Part shown: piece after piece, positions 27,546 through 41,709 of the stretch
Numbering within the stretch: position 1 is the first letter of the stretch
How the letters are laid out: every line of letters begins with the position of its first letter
Source: Ooceraea biroi
Taxonomy: Eukaryota; Arthropoda; Insecta; Hymenoptera; Formicidae
NCBI RefSeq assembly: GCF_003672135.1
Contig: NC_039509.1
Coordinates: 14,332,663 to 14,396,662, forward strand
Direction of reading: 5' to 3'
DNA length: 64,000 nucleotides
Translations under genes and position numbers: made by a program
Notes under the pieces: generated by a model
What the model was told of the DNA's origin: nothing
The model's input: only the letters and a program-made list of their open reading frames with translations
Databases searched by the model: none

Positions 27546-27982
27546 TCTTTCTCCATCTCTTTCTATCTGCCGGCACGAGTGTTCGCGTGTGTGCAGGCGT
27601 CCGTTTGCATGTGCAGGCGTGGGAACAATGCGGGGTACCGTCGCGAGGTTAACGCATATAACGTTGAAACGCGATGTAGGTAAAGCCGTATTGTTCCTCC
27701 GGTATTATTGGAGCTAAATGCCTCATATTACATACGTATAAGCTAATATACCAGGGCCGCGCCGTCGCCTTTACGTGAACGCGAGGTCGCAGTTGTATCT
27801 ACACGGTGGACCCGTGCAAATCTTCTATCCTCGTGCCTGTGGCGTTTACCTTGCAAGAAGCGAAGCGCAAAGGAGAAGAACATTTGGAAATATTTGAACG
27901 TATGTACTTGTAACTCAGCGCCAATACTACATTTTGCTCGCAACACCGCGATTGCCTAAGGCTCTAATTATTATTGACTTAA

Positions 27983-28703
27983 GGGGGGAGCCTGCTTTAG
28001 AACGCTGAAAATAAGGTATATTTTACGAATTGTTTTTGGAGAAACTATACAGCGGATCATTATAAAACTTTTATGCACTTATTAGTACATGCTTAAAGAT
28101 AAAAAAAATTATTTTTTGATTTTAATATATCTCCTGTAGAGGTCGTCCTGGAGAAATCTTAGTGCAGCCGCGTCGCCGGCATTGCAAATTGGTGAGCATT
28201 CTCCTGCCTCCAAATTTCGTCTAAACTGAAAAATTGAAATGTGTTCTCGTTATTTATGAATTCCCATCGTCGATGAACCAAAGAGAGAAGAAAAAAGTTG
28301 AAAAGTGCCAAAATGGTGGAGCTTAGAACACAAAAGTACGATTTTTAGGCAAAGTTGTTGAACTTTTTCATGCAAAAATAATTGTTTAACTTAATGTTTT
28401 TATGAATATTAAAGGTTCATCGACGATGGGAATTCATAAATAACGAGAAAATATTTCAATTTTTCAGTTTGGATGAAATTTGGAGGCAGGAGAATGCTCG
28501 CCAATTTACAATGCCGGCTGCACTAAGATGCCTCCAGGACGACCTCTACAGGCGATATATTCAAATCAAAAAATAATTTTTTTATCTTTAAACATGTACT
28601 AATAAATGCATCAAAGTTTTATAATGATCCGCTGTATAGTTTCTCCAAAAAAAAATTCGTAAAATTATACCTTATTTTCAACGTTCTAAAGCAGGTTCCC
28701 CCC
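27983..28703 (-). mobile_element. TTAA-flanked palindromic MITE, copy 2 (inverted)
   Basis: This second copy of the 5472-6188 element is 721 bp, flanked by TTAA at 27979-27982 and 28704-28707. It lies in the opposite orientation, as shown by its loop (28280-28413) and by which arm carries the extra CG-rich insert. By eye the 134-bp loop is identical to the loop of copy 1 after reverse-complementing. The arms differ at only scattered positions. Both copies keep the same arm asymmetry, so they descend from one already-formed hairpin. No coding capacity. Confidence 0.9.
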
Positions 28704-30313
28704 TTAACTATCGGTGCAAGTAATAGAAATGGACCAGTCGCTATGGACCAGCCGGCGAATATGTACGAAATATTTGATTTTTGAAGTCCATCGCAACTTT
28801 AGCTTCTTAAATCGTTACGATCTGCTTACAACGGGTACAAGATGTTTATCGCGCAAAACTGATCGCAAAACTCGTGTCTCAGTGATTTATTTAGCATTGA
28901 GCATTGAGCCAAATTTATTCGCAGCCCGATAAACAATTTCCATCGCGAAGGAAGAAGCGCGTCGATACTTCGAAAGAGTCACGTCACAATGTACGGAAAA
29001 CTCTGGCGAATCCAAAGTGGTTGAAATCGCTGGGTTAGGCGCGATCGAGGAGGACAATCAGCCCGATCGGCGCAAAGGGCGAAACCGTAATTCGGGAGCT
29101 GTCAGTAACGTTTTACGGCGCTTCATGCCACAATCGCGACGCACGCTTCCGATTTTACGGTTTTAATGCGGGAGGGAAAATTTTGCAGCGGCCACCCGCC
29201 TCAGGCGACGTTTGGCAGGCCGTACCGGTCCGGTCGACATTTCCAATAAAACTCCGAGACGTGTGTACGCACAGAGGCGAGGAACGTGCAAATTGAACAG
29301 ACGAGCGTGCAACACCGTCGAACGCCGACACGGAGTCTAGAAAAAACATTATTCGTGCTCGTGGACACATTTATCGGCCATGCGATTAATTGCGAGTACG
29401 CAATTTATCGTGCTCTGCATGCGGGGTGTCGCAGAGATCACACCGCCGCTTCCGCCACCGTACTTTGATATATGCGCGAGATTGATTTTGTAATGAAGAA
29501 TTCCGTGTAATATTAATTGCATAATATTTCTGATTTTATCGATTTTATCGCGAACACTGTCCTAGTATTTATTGTGACAAATGGTGATTATTAATATTAT
29601 TATCATCAATTTTACATGACGTCGCTATTAATGTTTTAATGTTACGTGTTTGGTAAATTATTTTCTAAGATACCTGGTATACAAATATAATGTAAACGTA
29701 TGATTACATATGAATGAAGATCTTGGCTTAAAGTCTTACAAGGATAATACCGGCAACAGAATTAAGCGGTAATACTTTGATTAATATATCAACGATCGTG
29801 AATTTATCGCGGTCTTACACGGATATTGTGTGTAATTTCCGTGAGACAAATAAAGGTACAAATTTCGAAAACAATTCTCTCGGCGAATTTATTATATTAT
29901 GAATCTGCGATTCTCTTCGCGAAAGATTTACCATATGTATACGTGTATGAATGGACGACATAATAAACAGATTAATAAATAATAAGTTTACACTTTTCGC
30001 GGAACTTACTTGCATCACGTATGTTTAACGACGTCTCATCGCGTCGTTTCAGCTCGCTGAGATTCATTTTAACGCGATGCTGCCACCACGAATTGTAGAT
30101 AGAAACTTCGTGTGAAATCCGTAAACGGGAAGCAGGAGCAACTGACAAGTTTGGGAATTCTCGAACTCTTAATACTAATAGCGGCTGTTTATTAGTGAAT
30201 AAGAGAAGTGCAGACGTCCCTAGGCATTTCATTATAATCACTTCCAATAATTCTATCCGCTGTATCTCCGGGAGCATAATTTCTCAAACGGTGTAGGCAA
30301 TACTAACGAATCG

Positions 30314-30332
30314 GCAGCAGCAGCAGCAGCAG
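30314..30332. repeat. (CAG)n microsatellite
   Basis: Six tandem CAG units. No coding frame of interest runs through it. Confidence 0.85.
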
Positions 30333-33185
30333 GAGTTTTTCTCGCTGATACGGCACAAAATAACGCAGATTTTATCGACAGCACGTTGTTTGCGGCAAAT
30401 TGAAAAAACTGCATCCTTGCAGCCGCCAACCCCGCGCTCCTCCCTTCTCCCGTTCCCCTTTATCTCTTCCGCGGCGTACTAACTGCTCCGCCGCGGAGTG
30501 GAGGTGAGCCGCGGGGGCTGTTTCACCTTTTTTCTCGCGCTCCTCTTTCCTTTTTTTCCCCGACGGAAACCATTCGGGCGATCGCGCGGAAACGCACCGT
30601 AATTACTGCTCTAACGAAACTGATTAATTATGCGGGGATGGATCGCGCGCGCGGGTGCGCGCACGATGGAGATAAAGGGCTTTTTTCGGTCACGATTCCT
30701 GCCAGAGCTTTTATCCGTCCGCTTTTTTAAGTCCCCTCCGACCCGCCTCGTCGGAACCTGACCGGCAGTGCCCTACCTTTTTATCTCGATCTCTTCCCTC
30801 GATCTGTTTTTTATCTACTTTCTCCCTTCCTCCTTTGTCTTTGACGCGAAACGAATGAACTATCGAAAAGCCCGATCGATTGCGAGTTACGTATCAGTGC
30901 CGCGTCTACTTTTGCGTTTTTGTGATATTCGGAGATGACAAATGACAAAACAAACAATGCAAGACGCATATGTGATAAATTTTACTTTTCAAATCAAGAT
31001 TATTCTTTTGATTCGCTTATTTGTTACGTCTTTTTTTGCGACGTTTCCTTCGCAAGTGGCTACGAAAACGCGGTATCTCCTTATGAAACTCCGAAAACCG
31101 CGTATAAAAAGCTCAAGCCGTTTCCATTATTTTTGTAATTTGGCGTTTCCGCAGAGAGGCGGATAAACTGCAATGAGAGGAGTCGACGTACCGCGTAAGT
31201 GCGCGTGGAGGAAAAATCCCGGGGATAGAGATGTCTGAATGCACTACGTGGTTCTGAACAGTCGCTCTTTTTCTTCTTCTCTCTTCCTTTCTTTTTTCTT
31301 CTATCTCTATCCACTTCCTTCGCAGTTCTTTCGCCGAGCGGGTTTCGGCGTAACCAATTCCGCTTTTCCCTCGTCGCCTCTCTTCGCGATCCTCCTTTCT
31401 AACCGCTCTGAATTTTCGTAATTCAGTTCCCTTTTTTAGTTCCTCGCTGGAAACGAACTTTCGGACTGAAAGGCCCAGATAATCGATAAATTCGCATTAT
31501 GCACGGGGCTCCTTCCTGCCGCGGCTCGGCGATGAAACTTTGTCGGCTTTAGCGCACCCTCCACCACTCGGACTGTATTTTTTTCTCACGATAATGTTAT
31601 GCGCGATTAACTGGATGTTTATACTGGCGGCGCGGCTTGATGGATTCTCGTTTAACGATGCCAAGTTAATCCGGAACAACATCGCACGAGCGGAAATTGC
31701 AATGATGAGCACGATTATCCATATCATTTTGAAACTACTTTTTGAATTTGAGAGTGATATTAAACATAGTTTTACATATTCTCACTTAGCAGTCAGCCAT
31801 TTATTCCGATTACTGATTTTAATGTTGAGTAATTAAAAATCGTAATAATGGCTTACAATGCTCATAAGTAACTTGATAATTCAGCATGCTTGAAATATAG
31901 TTTCTCTTCAAGTTACGGTTAAATATTGAAAATGTATTACTTCCACAAGTATGCGTTTATGTATGTAAATTTTCATTCTTGTCGACCCTAAGAGTAAAAA
32001 AGCGATCGAACTTTCGCAGAGTGGCACGTGATTCGAACAGCCGGGAAATCTCGTGGTCGCTTTCGAAATTGCAAGGGATAATTGTGTTTGTTCTGCACTG
32101 TTGACGTTCGATCTTTATTAACCGGACCGCACAAAACCGAGTTACCGAAGAGCGAAAGGAAGTTGGCGGAACATGGAGGAGCAGCGCTTGCCGATCACAG
32201 GAACGAAAAGTAAGGTGCACTAGAAAAATCGACGACTCTCGAACGGCTTTTAGTCGTAGAGATTGCACTTAAACGTAACACGAAGGTGATTTCTCTTCTA
32301 ATACGACACAAATGTTATTAAGAATCCGGATACGAATGTCTGGATATCGTGATGAGATGCATTTATCTCTTCGTCCACCTCGATAATTGATAACTCAGAC
32401 TATCAAATCGTGCCAATATATACCAATGAATATACATATCTTGTTATTATAATTCTCATATTTTTATATATTTTACACATGGCATAATATTTTTAAGTGA
32501 GTTTATTGAAATTAACTTTACGTTATTATCTTTTTAATCTTTTAAAAATAATAACAGCAAGTGGAAGCTCGTTGCAATATGATATTTGTTTCTTCATTTG
32601 CATCTGCATTGTGTTACACGTCATGCTACTGGTAAACAATATTTTACTTTTTTATTTATGTAATCCTATTTGTATCTACGCTTTATTGCATCCTTCGCGA
32701 CATCGGATAAGGTAAACCTTTTAGTGGCGGAGGGAAGCGTCATAAGTCAGACAGTCTGGTACATAGAGAGAGAACTGGCAACGGGGGTTGGGCCGAGGGG
32801 TAATAATATGCTCCCCAACGAAATGGCCCTCCGCTCCAAGGGAGAAACACGGCCACGCTGCTTCCTCCTCTTTTTATTTAAGTATTTATTTAACGGCGCC
32901 AAGAGAGAAAGAGGGAGAGAAAACAAGAGAGAGGAGAAGACGCCGGCAAGAAGAACGGAGAAAAATAAAAGGGTGAGCAGGGGATGGAAGTGGGCGGCGT
33001 CGTCGTCGCTCGACGTGAAAGTCCTTCCGGTCGAGACGCTGCACGAGCACCGAAGTGCCCTCAGGGGCGTACTGCGGACTCCTGCTGGACACAGAAGGGC
33101 CATACTGGGGGTCGCCTAACAGCCACGTACACAATGCACACAACCCGCCTCATTCGGAGCGCGCGAGTTGCCTTATGTATGTATA

Positions 33186-33200
33186 CGGGGTGTCCCGGAG
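33186..33200 (+). repeat. Possible solo mariner-type terminal fragment
   Basis: TA followed by CGGGGTGTCCCGG resembles the outermost bases of the transposon at 49975 (TA then CAGGGTGTCCCGG). No partner end was found nearby. It may be a decayed element end or coincidence. Confidence 0.3.
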
Positions 33201-36200
33201 CTACCGCGCGTGTTCCCCTAACCGCAGCCTGCCTCGGGCGAAACCAAGAAGAATGGCGGCCGTTTCTACGTCGACTGTGTCGCTACGAAGCTATTTAGCA
33301 CGGGGAATTAGAGTGCTTAGGCGAATCGAGCTTGCGAGGACGTAAATGAGTGACAAAGCGTCTCTATCCCTTAGCTAACTGCGACCAGGACCTCAAGCGC
33401 GACACTGGAACACTAAATTCGACACTTGAGCGCTACGATGTTGAAGATAGGGCCAAGAAACGAGGCTTTCCCCTCGAAGGAAAAACTGATTTTGCTTTAG
33501 GCAAAAGTCCGTTATTATCCGTTGTACAAAGTGTCGTTTACTACATACATGAACACCTTGTATACATTACTCGCAGTAGGTGCACACATGTGTTTTCGGC
33601 AGTATGGCTGATCGTCGAAAGGGTTTCTTTACTCGCATAGCTGAAAGTGGAATGTTGTGCCCGTACAAGCATTACCCTGATAAGAATAAAATGGTAATTC
33701 TTAGTGCACCTCGGCGGAGCGTACTCGCGTTAACATTTATGAATAGCAGGGATTATTCCTTAAGGAGCCCTCCTGCTAGATGGAGACAGTAATGTTCTAG
33801 TTTCCGGGCATAAAAAGAGACCGAAGAATAAATTTTTATCAGGAAAAGGAACATTTGCAGCGTCCTACTATGACTCGCTTGCAAGAACGAAAGGGTATCC
33901 CGCGATACCTGGTTGATACGTCAATACTGACCGCAGTTCTTGTGGATTAACTAAAATAATAATGCGTGGCGACCTACGTCCAAACAGAGGAAGTTTCTTC
34001 TTAAAATTAGATTCCGGGATAATGTAAGTACGTGTGATGTACGTGAGTAATATCTCGTCGTTCATACTGTGAAAAGCAAAAAGGGATTGCGGCAAGTGAC
34101 GTGCAAGAGCGAAATATCATACGCGGCGCTTTCGAATATTATACGGTCCGAGATGATGGCGAGAGTCCGAGCGTGTATTTATGTTGATAAAACCGGGTTG
34201 GCGGACGTGATAAAGCTAGAAACGAGGGGAAAAGCTCTCGTAATTCCGCATACACGTGCTTTATCACGTGGCTGTACAATGACGTTAAATGTGCAAAGAG
34301 GCCCTTTAGACACTGCACTCGTGCCGCAGATCGAATCTCGTCAAGATTTCGAAAGAAATATGTCACTGCTTGCTTCTTCCATGTTATATAGCATTTCAGA
34401 AAATTATAATAACTTGTTTGAATAATTCTTCTTGAGCTGAACTTAATCCTTTTTTAAAATATCGTGTAATATTAAAATCTCCTCTAATTGTAGAATAAAT
34501 GAAAAAATAGAGGGGATACAGAACTTTATTCTTTAATTAATTTCAATCATGTTTTGCTTCAGCGGGCCACAGAACAAAGTTTTATCAAGCTGCTCAAAGC
34601 TGACAATTAAGAAGTTTTGAGAAAGGAGTAGGAAAAACTAGCAGCAGATAGATCAGTTTTCTGAGAATACCGAATAAGCGAGAGTTAAGATAACGAAGGA
34701 AGAACGCACATTGAGACGTAAAGACCGATTGCGTTGAGTCCGGAACAGGGGTCTTTTTATTAGCTTAAACGTCGTACCTTATATCTAACGATTCTCATGC
34801 TGCTGTGACGTGTTGGTGCCATTACAGGTGCACGTGTTCTTGCGCAGCTGGGAGCTCGTTTATGCACTTGAAACTGCAAGGCAACCCTTTTCAACCGCCC
34901 TGCTGCCTCTTCTCGCTCCTCTCCCCAACTCGTAATCCTAACGTTTGATTGCACCCATTACGGCTGAAGCACCTAATACGTAACTTTCGAGACTCGCGCG
35001 ATAGGTCGACGCGCCAGCCGGCTAAAATCGATTTCACCTGTGCCTGCTCTTCTCCAACCACTTCTGAGCGCTTTTGTTTCATCTTTCTCTCTTTCTTTCT
35101 CTGTCTCTCTTCCTTTCTCTTTCTTTTTTACTAATATGCAATATTTTATGAGACATCTTGCAGTATATCTTCAACTTTTTATATACGTACAGATAGATTT
35201 CTATATTTCAGTAATATATTAAAACTTAACGTTCATATTCACATACTTATAATGTATTATATTATCTTTTGTTATTATTCTGTTTTGTTTATTCAGTACT
35301 GCAAGACTTCAACAATTATATATTTTTCAACAATTATATATTAATATATTATTACATTAATAATATCAGTATGTCGTGTTAGTATATCATTTAATAATTT
35401 TTCAGCAGATTTCGTCGACGTAATATAATTTCTCTTTTATAAATTTCCACGTCTCTCTCTTATTAGGAACTCGCATCTTCCTCACGTTGCTCCGAGTTGC
35501 GATTCTCTTCACCTCGTTTACCTTTGCACGTTCTGCCTTGCTTCTCCACGACTCGCTGACCAGCCAAGAGAACCAAGTAGGATGTATCACGTAGGGCTTG
35601 GGAAGGAGGGCCAAGAGTTCTGTCTGCGGACCGGCATTAAACATTCAAAGGGACGGCAAAAAAGAAGATGCATTTGCATTCCGCGCTGCAACTGCGGACT
35701 CTCGGAAAAAAACATAAATAATTCAAAAGTTTTTACGGGACCGTCGGGAGTTGCTCGTCGAGTGGTAGGATGGGGGAAGGTGCGAGAATATGCGACAACA
35801 GCGGGCGATTTGAAGCGATTTGGAGCGATAGGACACCGGATCAATCATGACACGTCAAACGGCCGAATGAACGGCCGAAAAATGATGCTGCGCCCTGCCG
35901 TGGCAATCATCGGCCAAAAGTACGTAAAGCCGATAACGCTTCTCTCGATGTAGGACAGATTTTGTGACGACGAGATATATCGGCGAAAATTGTTTGTGGA
36001 ATAACTGGAATAACCTTCCGGCAGAGATGCGTTCACATCGAAATTTTCAAATAAAACCTTGTGTCGACATTTTAATGTTTGTGCACCGCAGTTGTCGCAA
36101 TGCCTGCATATTTTCTAGCAATGAAAAATCCCATGCAATCAGGTTGTTCAATTGCGCGACATTTTTCCGCGATCGTCTGTAAATTTAGACATTTCTTTCT

Positions 36201-38240
36201 CCTCTAGAACCACAAAAATTCTCGGACTCTTCGAAGGAAGTATCACATTCGGATTTAAATTTCACAGAAATGTTATCGACCAGAACGCATAAAGATTCAT
36301 TCGATGGACTTGCTTACGGAGCCACACGCGATCGTAGCACGACATACTCCCTCCCCCGCTGACATTCCGTTGAAGAAAATTGAAGCCATCGGAATAGCGG
36401 AATCGACGACGGGCGCGATTACCCGTAATGTCGCCGTTGGCGGAAATATCGATCCCGTTGGATAGCTTGCAGCCAAACTCTCCAGACAAATCAGTTTTTT
36501 GCGAGCAAATCGCCAATTCGTATGTACGAAACCAGTTCCGGTCCCAGTGCGCGGCTAAAAAATGCTGTGAATCCTTTTCACCAACGGGCTGATTCATTCG
36601 CGCGCAAGTATCAAATGCTCGCGACCACCGTTGTAAATATTTTCGCAGAGCACACTTTATTTATTTGTTTTTCCATCCATCGAGACTTTACAAAATGCAA
36701 TTTCGTTCCTGGTCATCCATGCTTGCGTATGGACCATACGGCTCGCCGCGGATGTACTTCACAAAATATTACAGAATGGTTCTTAAATGTTTACTGCAAA
36801 AATAAATACTTTTTGCGAAACCTTTCGGAAAAATATAACAGAAATGCTCAGAAATCACATTTTATCCTCTATTATAAATATTGCAATGCCAAAACAACCA
36901 ACAATTCTTTCGCTAGTATATTATTTAATAAATTTAAAATATACTAAATCTTAAAATTTGAATATTATTATACTGTATTCAATGTGAATCTTAAATAGAA
37001 TTAACGAAAGCTTAATGCGTTGGTCATTAAATGTTTGAAATTGAAAGCTAGAAGATTGCGGCGTCTCGATGAAAACTTTCTTTCGAAAGCGAGAAGATTC
37101 ATTCCGAATTCATCAAAGCGCACCTATGACGTTTATGAAATTAAACCCCAAGCTAGATAGTCGTAGTGTGCATAAGGAAATTGAGATAAGTAAAGTCAAG
37201 CGCCCTAGGTAATTTAATTTGTTTCTTTTGAATATTTCTCAATATTCTCCGTCTCTCCCTCTCTAACGCTCCTCCTCCTCCTCGTCGAAGTATCTCGACG
37301 GAACTCAAACGGCAACTTAATATTAATCTTGTTATATACTTTCTTAAACTAACGGTTCGAGATGTCTATCTAATTATGCGGCGGTTGCCACGGGGAAATT
37401 CTTTCATGGTGCTCAGATCATTCACAATTCTCGACTTTCTCGCGCGTGAATCGATAAGACAGCTATATCACGGTAGAGACACTTAAATTGCATACGCTCG
37501 GAGCGTAACATCATTACACAGTAATGTCATTCTAAGCATAATGTAACAGTTCCTATCCCAAAACTTGTTACTCAGAGAATGCGTTCACAAATTTTTACTC
37601 TGACACCACAACAGCGTTGCAGGTAGTTCTCTGAACAATGACGAATTTGACACATTCCGCGTGACGCTGTTTTCCACTCGTGCAGACGTCGATATCAATC
37701 TTTATTTCCGATTTTAATGGTGGATTACGGTTGCCAGTGGTATAACCAGTCAGTCCTGCTATTTCAACAAAATGTTTCGTCTTGAGTTGCTATATGAGCT
37801 AGCCATTGTTTGCTACTGACGTTGTACAGTGAAATTAGTCGTTGCTTAGTCGTAACTCTTTAATTGAAATCCACGCATGGCAAACAGTCACCGCATAACC
37901 ACCCCAAGCAATCGGAAATGATACCCCGTACGTATTACATAGAGCGTCGCTTCATGTAGATCCGCTATAGTTATGGGTTTCCCGGCATCGAATGGCCGTG
38001 CATACCGAGATGGAATTATTAGTCGGCGGGATATGCCGCGCAGTTTCGGAATATCTTCCGGCGGCGTCCGGGTGGTCCGAGGGCAAAGTCGAGAAGTCAC
38101 GGATGAACGAGAGAGGTCCACGGATCCGGGTCCTATTGGGGAAAGTTTTAACGGCGCTTCATTAAGCAAAATAGTTTCATAGGACGACGATCGCGAGCGC
38201 GCGTATTCGGTATTCGGAGAGTTTGAACGCGTCGGGAATC

Positions 38241-38276
38241 GAGAGAGACAGAGAGAGAGAGAGAGAGAGAAAGAGG
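38241..38276. repeat. (GA)n microsatellite
   Basis: GA-rich run of about 36 bases with one ACA interruption near its start. Confidence 0.9.
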
Positions 38277-38610
38277 AGCTTTTGCGTTTACTACGCCGGC
38301 ATCTCGCAGCCCCGAATTGTTTCCGGTTGCAGCTAGGCGTTCGCCTGCGACAATAATCGCCGCCGCCCTATGCGAAACGCCAGAGGAAATGCTCATGCGG
38401 ACGCGCGCGACAGCGGCTGCGAAGGGCAAAAAGCGAGGGCGGATTAATTCCGCGTTCTCTGCCGTTGTCGCTACGGCCATACGCCAAATGCGCGAGCACG
38501 ACCTGACTATCCGCGCGGTTGCGAAATCGCAGTTTTATCCGGATAATAAAAGGCGACAGGCGATTATAGTTTTTGTAAGACCGAAATATTCCCTGACGAA
38601 ATAAATTTTA

Positions 38611-38657
38611 TATCACAAAGATAGAATTTTAATGGATATCACAAAGATAGAATTTTA
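38611..38657. repeat. 26-bp direct duplication
   Basis: A unit starting TATCACAAAGATAGAATTTT occurs at 38611-38636 and again, truncated, at 38637-38657 with no mismatch. It is probably a replication-slippage duplication. Confidence 0.85.
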
Positions 38658-41484
38658 TCAAATATAAATAACGCAATTTGTACAGGTTATTTCTAACTAT
38701 GTTGAAATTTGTTACATTTCAGTTTATTGTTATTTTAGTATCGAATCGATACTATCGATCAATATTTGTTTATCACAATGCATGTGTATGTGTTCAATTT
38801 AACAATTCATCTCAAATATGAATTATTGAAAAATATGGATATTCGGTAAATGACTCAAAAGTTTGCTGTATTGGCTTTTAACTTATCCAGTTTTATACAA
38901 TGTATCCTTATTAATATCTCGATTATCCTATCGTTTTGATGCAGCTCGATGCGTTTTTGTAACGTTGGGCGACACGCAATTACCATTCTTTTAGAAAGTT
39001 ATCTTACGCTTAAGCGCGAGACACCGGCCGAGACTTTTAACGAGCGGCAATCAAGATCCAGAAAAGGATGCCAACATCGTTTTCCCGCCTATCCTGCTCC
39101 TCTCTGGTCGCCTATTTTTCCCAGCAGCTCCTCTCGCTCGTCGCTCTTTATAATTCTTCTCGAAACATTTTTTCCACCCCTTTCATCTCCCTCAACAGCC
39201 CACCCTATATCCGCTCCCGCCCCTCTCATTCTCGACGCCCATGCCTGCCGTCGTTTGCATAAAGTGAGGTATCCGCGCTTTTAATATACGCAAATGAAGT
39301 TACGCGCCGGAACTAATCATATTTGCATGCGGAACAGCAATCTCCTTTGAGCCCTTGTCATACTTATTACTCCAGTTTAGTCGCTAGAGAAAATTTTATG
39401 ACGAGCAACGCCGGCTTGCAACGCGAGGACAATCAACGATTGATTGTTATCATCCGGAAGGAGGGTGCTCCTTCTTATCCGTTCGGTACGTTCGACACTA
39501 CCCTTCTTCGTTCCGATACGTTATCTTGTTTGTACGTGTTAAGTTATATACGTTTGTGTGTATCTTCGAGATTGTTCATGAATAAATTACTAATAAAGAC
39601 TTTACGACTTGTGACATGTTACGTGCATTTATATTTTATGCAACCTCGTATAAGCTATGATATCACAAATCGAACGAGTAACTATTTCCACACTACGGCA
39701 CGATTATACTTGATCTCTCTTATAGTGTATCATAATATACACACTTATAAGCTGTATTTTCTTTCAAACATTCTCAACTCTCCGCGATTCACTTTGGTAA
39801 GGGTTTCTCGTAAATCAGCGCGATAATTAAAACTTTATTCGATTAAAGTTAGGTCGTAACGTCGACTCTCTCATTAAGGATTAACGTAGTCGGCCGTCTC
39901 GGATGCAATATGACAATGTAAGGCGAATGTCATCGCGACTGGCAGATTTGCGAAACACTCCTCGAAGTCCGGGGAAGTCCGCAACTACGGTAGACGGGAG
40001 ACATAGTATTCTTGCCGGAACTCCCGTGGAAACTTCCGGCGCGACGTTTGTCGTTCCCCCGCAATCGCGTTTAATTAATTATCGATCGATCCGCGGGCGT
40101 TCAATCGCGAATACGTCCCGTCAATTGACAATGAGAATGGAACTGGGCGGATGGTATTATATGACTGTAATCGAAAGACGTAGCTCAATAATGTGATTTA
40201 TCGATGCAGCATCGATTTAACGGCGCCCGTACATCGGCGCATTGAGCAAATTAAAATCGGAATTCTATTAACCGTAGATTCCGTTAAACACGTAATCTCC
40301 GAACTATCTTCCCGGTGCAATTATATTTTTTAAATGCCACGGAAGTAATTTCCTTCCTCGATTCACATCGAATGCAAGAATGCGCGTTATAAATTTATAT
40401 GAACCCTACGACAAAGAGATCGAAGGTAGATGGAAAGTAGCGCGCGTGTTATTTGACAGCGGATCAGAGCAGCACGATCTTCTGTAATCGTCGAGAGAAT
40501 ACCGTAGAGAGATTATCTGAAAAGTACGATATAAACGCGTTTATGGAATGATAATGAAAGTATTTGCATACATGAAATTTACTTGAACAAAGTCATCTGG
40601 AACACGCATAATAATATGCTGTGGGTTGCGTGACTCTCTTGTGCAGTCGCATGTATGCAATCAGCATTTTATCAATTTGATACTAAGTAAAAGAAAAATT
40701 AACTTTTCCGAGGAAATATCGTAACTACTGATACAGAACGATATAACGCATAGGTTACTCGCAAAACGTCTCTGGCGAAGGAAAGGTGAATCCGCAGCGA
40801 GAAGCATGTCGCGCTTAATCGAGTCCTCATTCGAAAGAAATTGTTTGCTCAACGTGAAACGCCGCCATCATCTATTCATTGTGTTTAAGCAACTTCAATT
40901 TTCCGAGAACCATCGGTCGATGCATTCGACGACCGCATTATCATTGACTGCGATGCAGGTCACATTTCGGTCACGCACGATCGAGTATTATCGTCATTAT
41001 TGGCTATAGCGGTCGTTCGTGAGCTACCGAGCATACGGAGGGTAATCGCAATCTGGAGAAGCGCTTACAGAATATTGCGGCTGTGAATTTCGCATCAAGG
41101 GAGAGAGACAGAGAGACACGCGTATCGATAACGAACTACAGATAAATACGCATGCATATCGTTTAATGGGTCATTAGAGAAGTAACAGAAGTAGATTAAA
41201 ACATAATTGAACATAATTAAAATCTTTTGCATCCATTTTATCCTCCAATTTCGATATTTATTTCACTAGCAGACACTATCGATTTCTCTTTCTATCCCTT
41301 TCTCTCTCGTAACTGAGTGATGTGATTAATTTATATCGTTTCATTATATATAACATGAATTAATATATTGTACTAAATTAACGTTCTTATTTACAAATTT
41401 GAAAGTCCTAAGATTAATAACACTGAAGAAACTTCTTACTAATTTAACATTCTTTGAAAATCTTTCAAATCGTAAAATTCTGTC

Positions 41485-41540
41485 AAAACCTATCTACTAA
41501 CCATACTAACAACATTTTCTCCTTTTCTCTTTGCTTTCAG
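41485..41540 (+). promoter_or_regulatory. 3' splice site (acceptor) of the large exon
   Basis: Two branch-point-like motifs, TACTAAC near 41500 and ACTAAC near 41507, are followed by the pyrimidine tract TTTTCTCCTTTTCTCTTTGC and TTTCAG ending at 41540. This is a textbook acceptor. It implies at least one exon further upstream, which I cannot place with confidence. Confidence 0.8.
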
Positions 41541-41709
41541 GTTTAACACCCTCGTCCACTAATCTCTCGAAGAATTCCTACTAACACAAAAATGCGAGCC
41601 TAATTAACCCCGAAACCCGCGAAACTAATATTGACCGCCGCTATCGGCAGCGCAATCGTCCGTGGATCGTAGCTCGGCCGTCGCGGAACGATCATGCAAA
41701 TCCCCGAAA
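41541..41709 (+). other. 5' untranslated part of the large exon
   Basis: Between the acceptor and the ATG at 41710 the reading frame of the protein is closed by TGA at 41632-41634, so translation cannot run in from an upstream exon in this frame. The leader contains two upstream ATGs: a three-codon frame at 41592-41603 and a 24-codon frame starting at 41694 that overlaps the main start. Confidence 0.65.
41592..41603 (+). CDS. Short upstream ORF (3 codons)
   Basis: ATG-CGA-GCC-TAA in the leader, preceded by AAAA, so the A at -3 favours recognition. A minimal uORF of this kind can lower or condition translation of the main frame. It has no product of interest. Its use is inferred. Confidence 0.35.
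   Translation: MRA

Larger units (their letters stand above)
11875..27982. other. Long gene-free stretch
   Basis: No supported gene in 16 kb. The longest open frame is 14174-15103 (309 codons from a non-ATG start; 157 from the ATG at 14630). It spans a CpG-rich half and an AT-rich half with different compositions and shows no domain, so I treat it as probably spurious. The minus-strand frame at 18209-18820 likewise lacks motifs. CpG-rich blocks occur at 13900-14350, 18200-18600 and 21950-23190. Simple repeats are listed separately. Two nearby copies of GATGCAGTCGTG (about 20191 and 20209) form a tiny imperfect direct repeat. Confidence 0.55.
28704..41540. other. Gene-free stretch upstream of the large exon
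   Basis: No gene is supported. Frames at 32670-33119, 34069-34425, 35582-35953 and 39323-39826 are short and carry no recognisable motif. CpG-rich blocks lie at 28980-29460, 30400-30780, 32980-33310 and 37980-38540. The last 50 bases form a well-built 3' splice site. At least part of this stretch must therefore be the intron preceding the exon at 41541. Confidence 0.6.
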
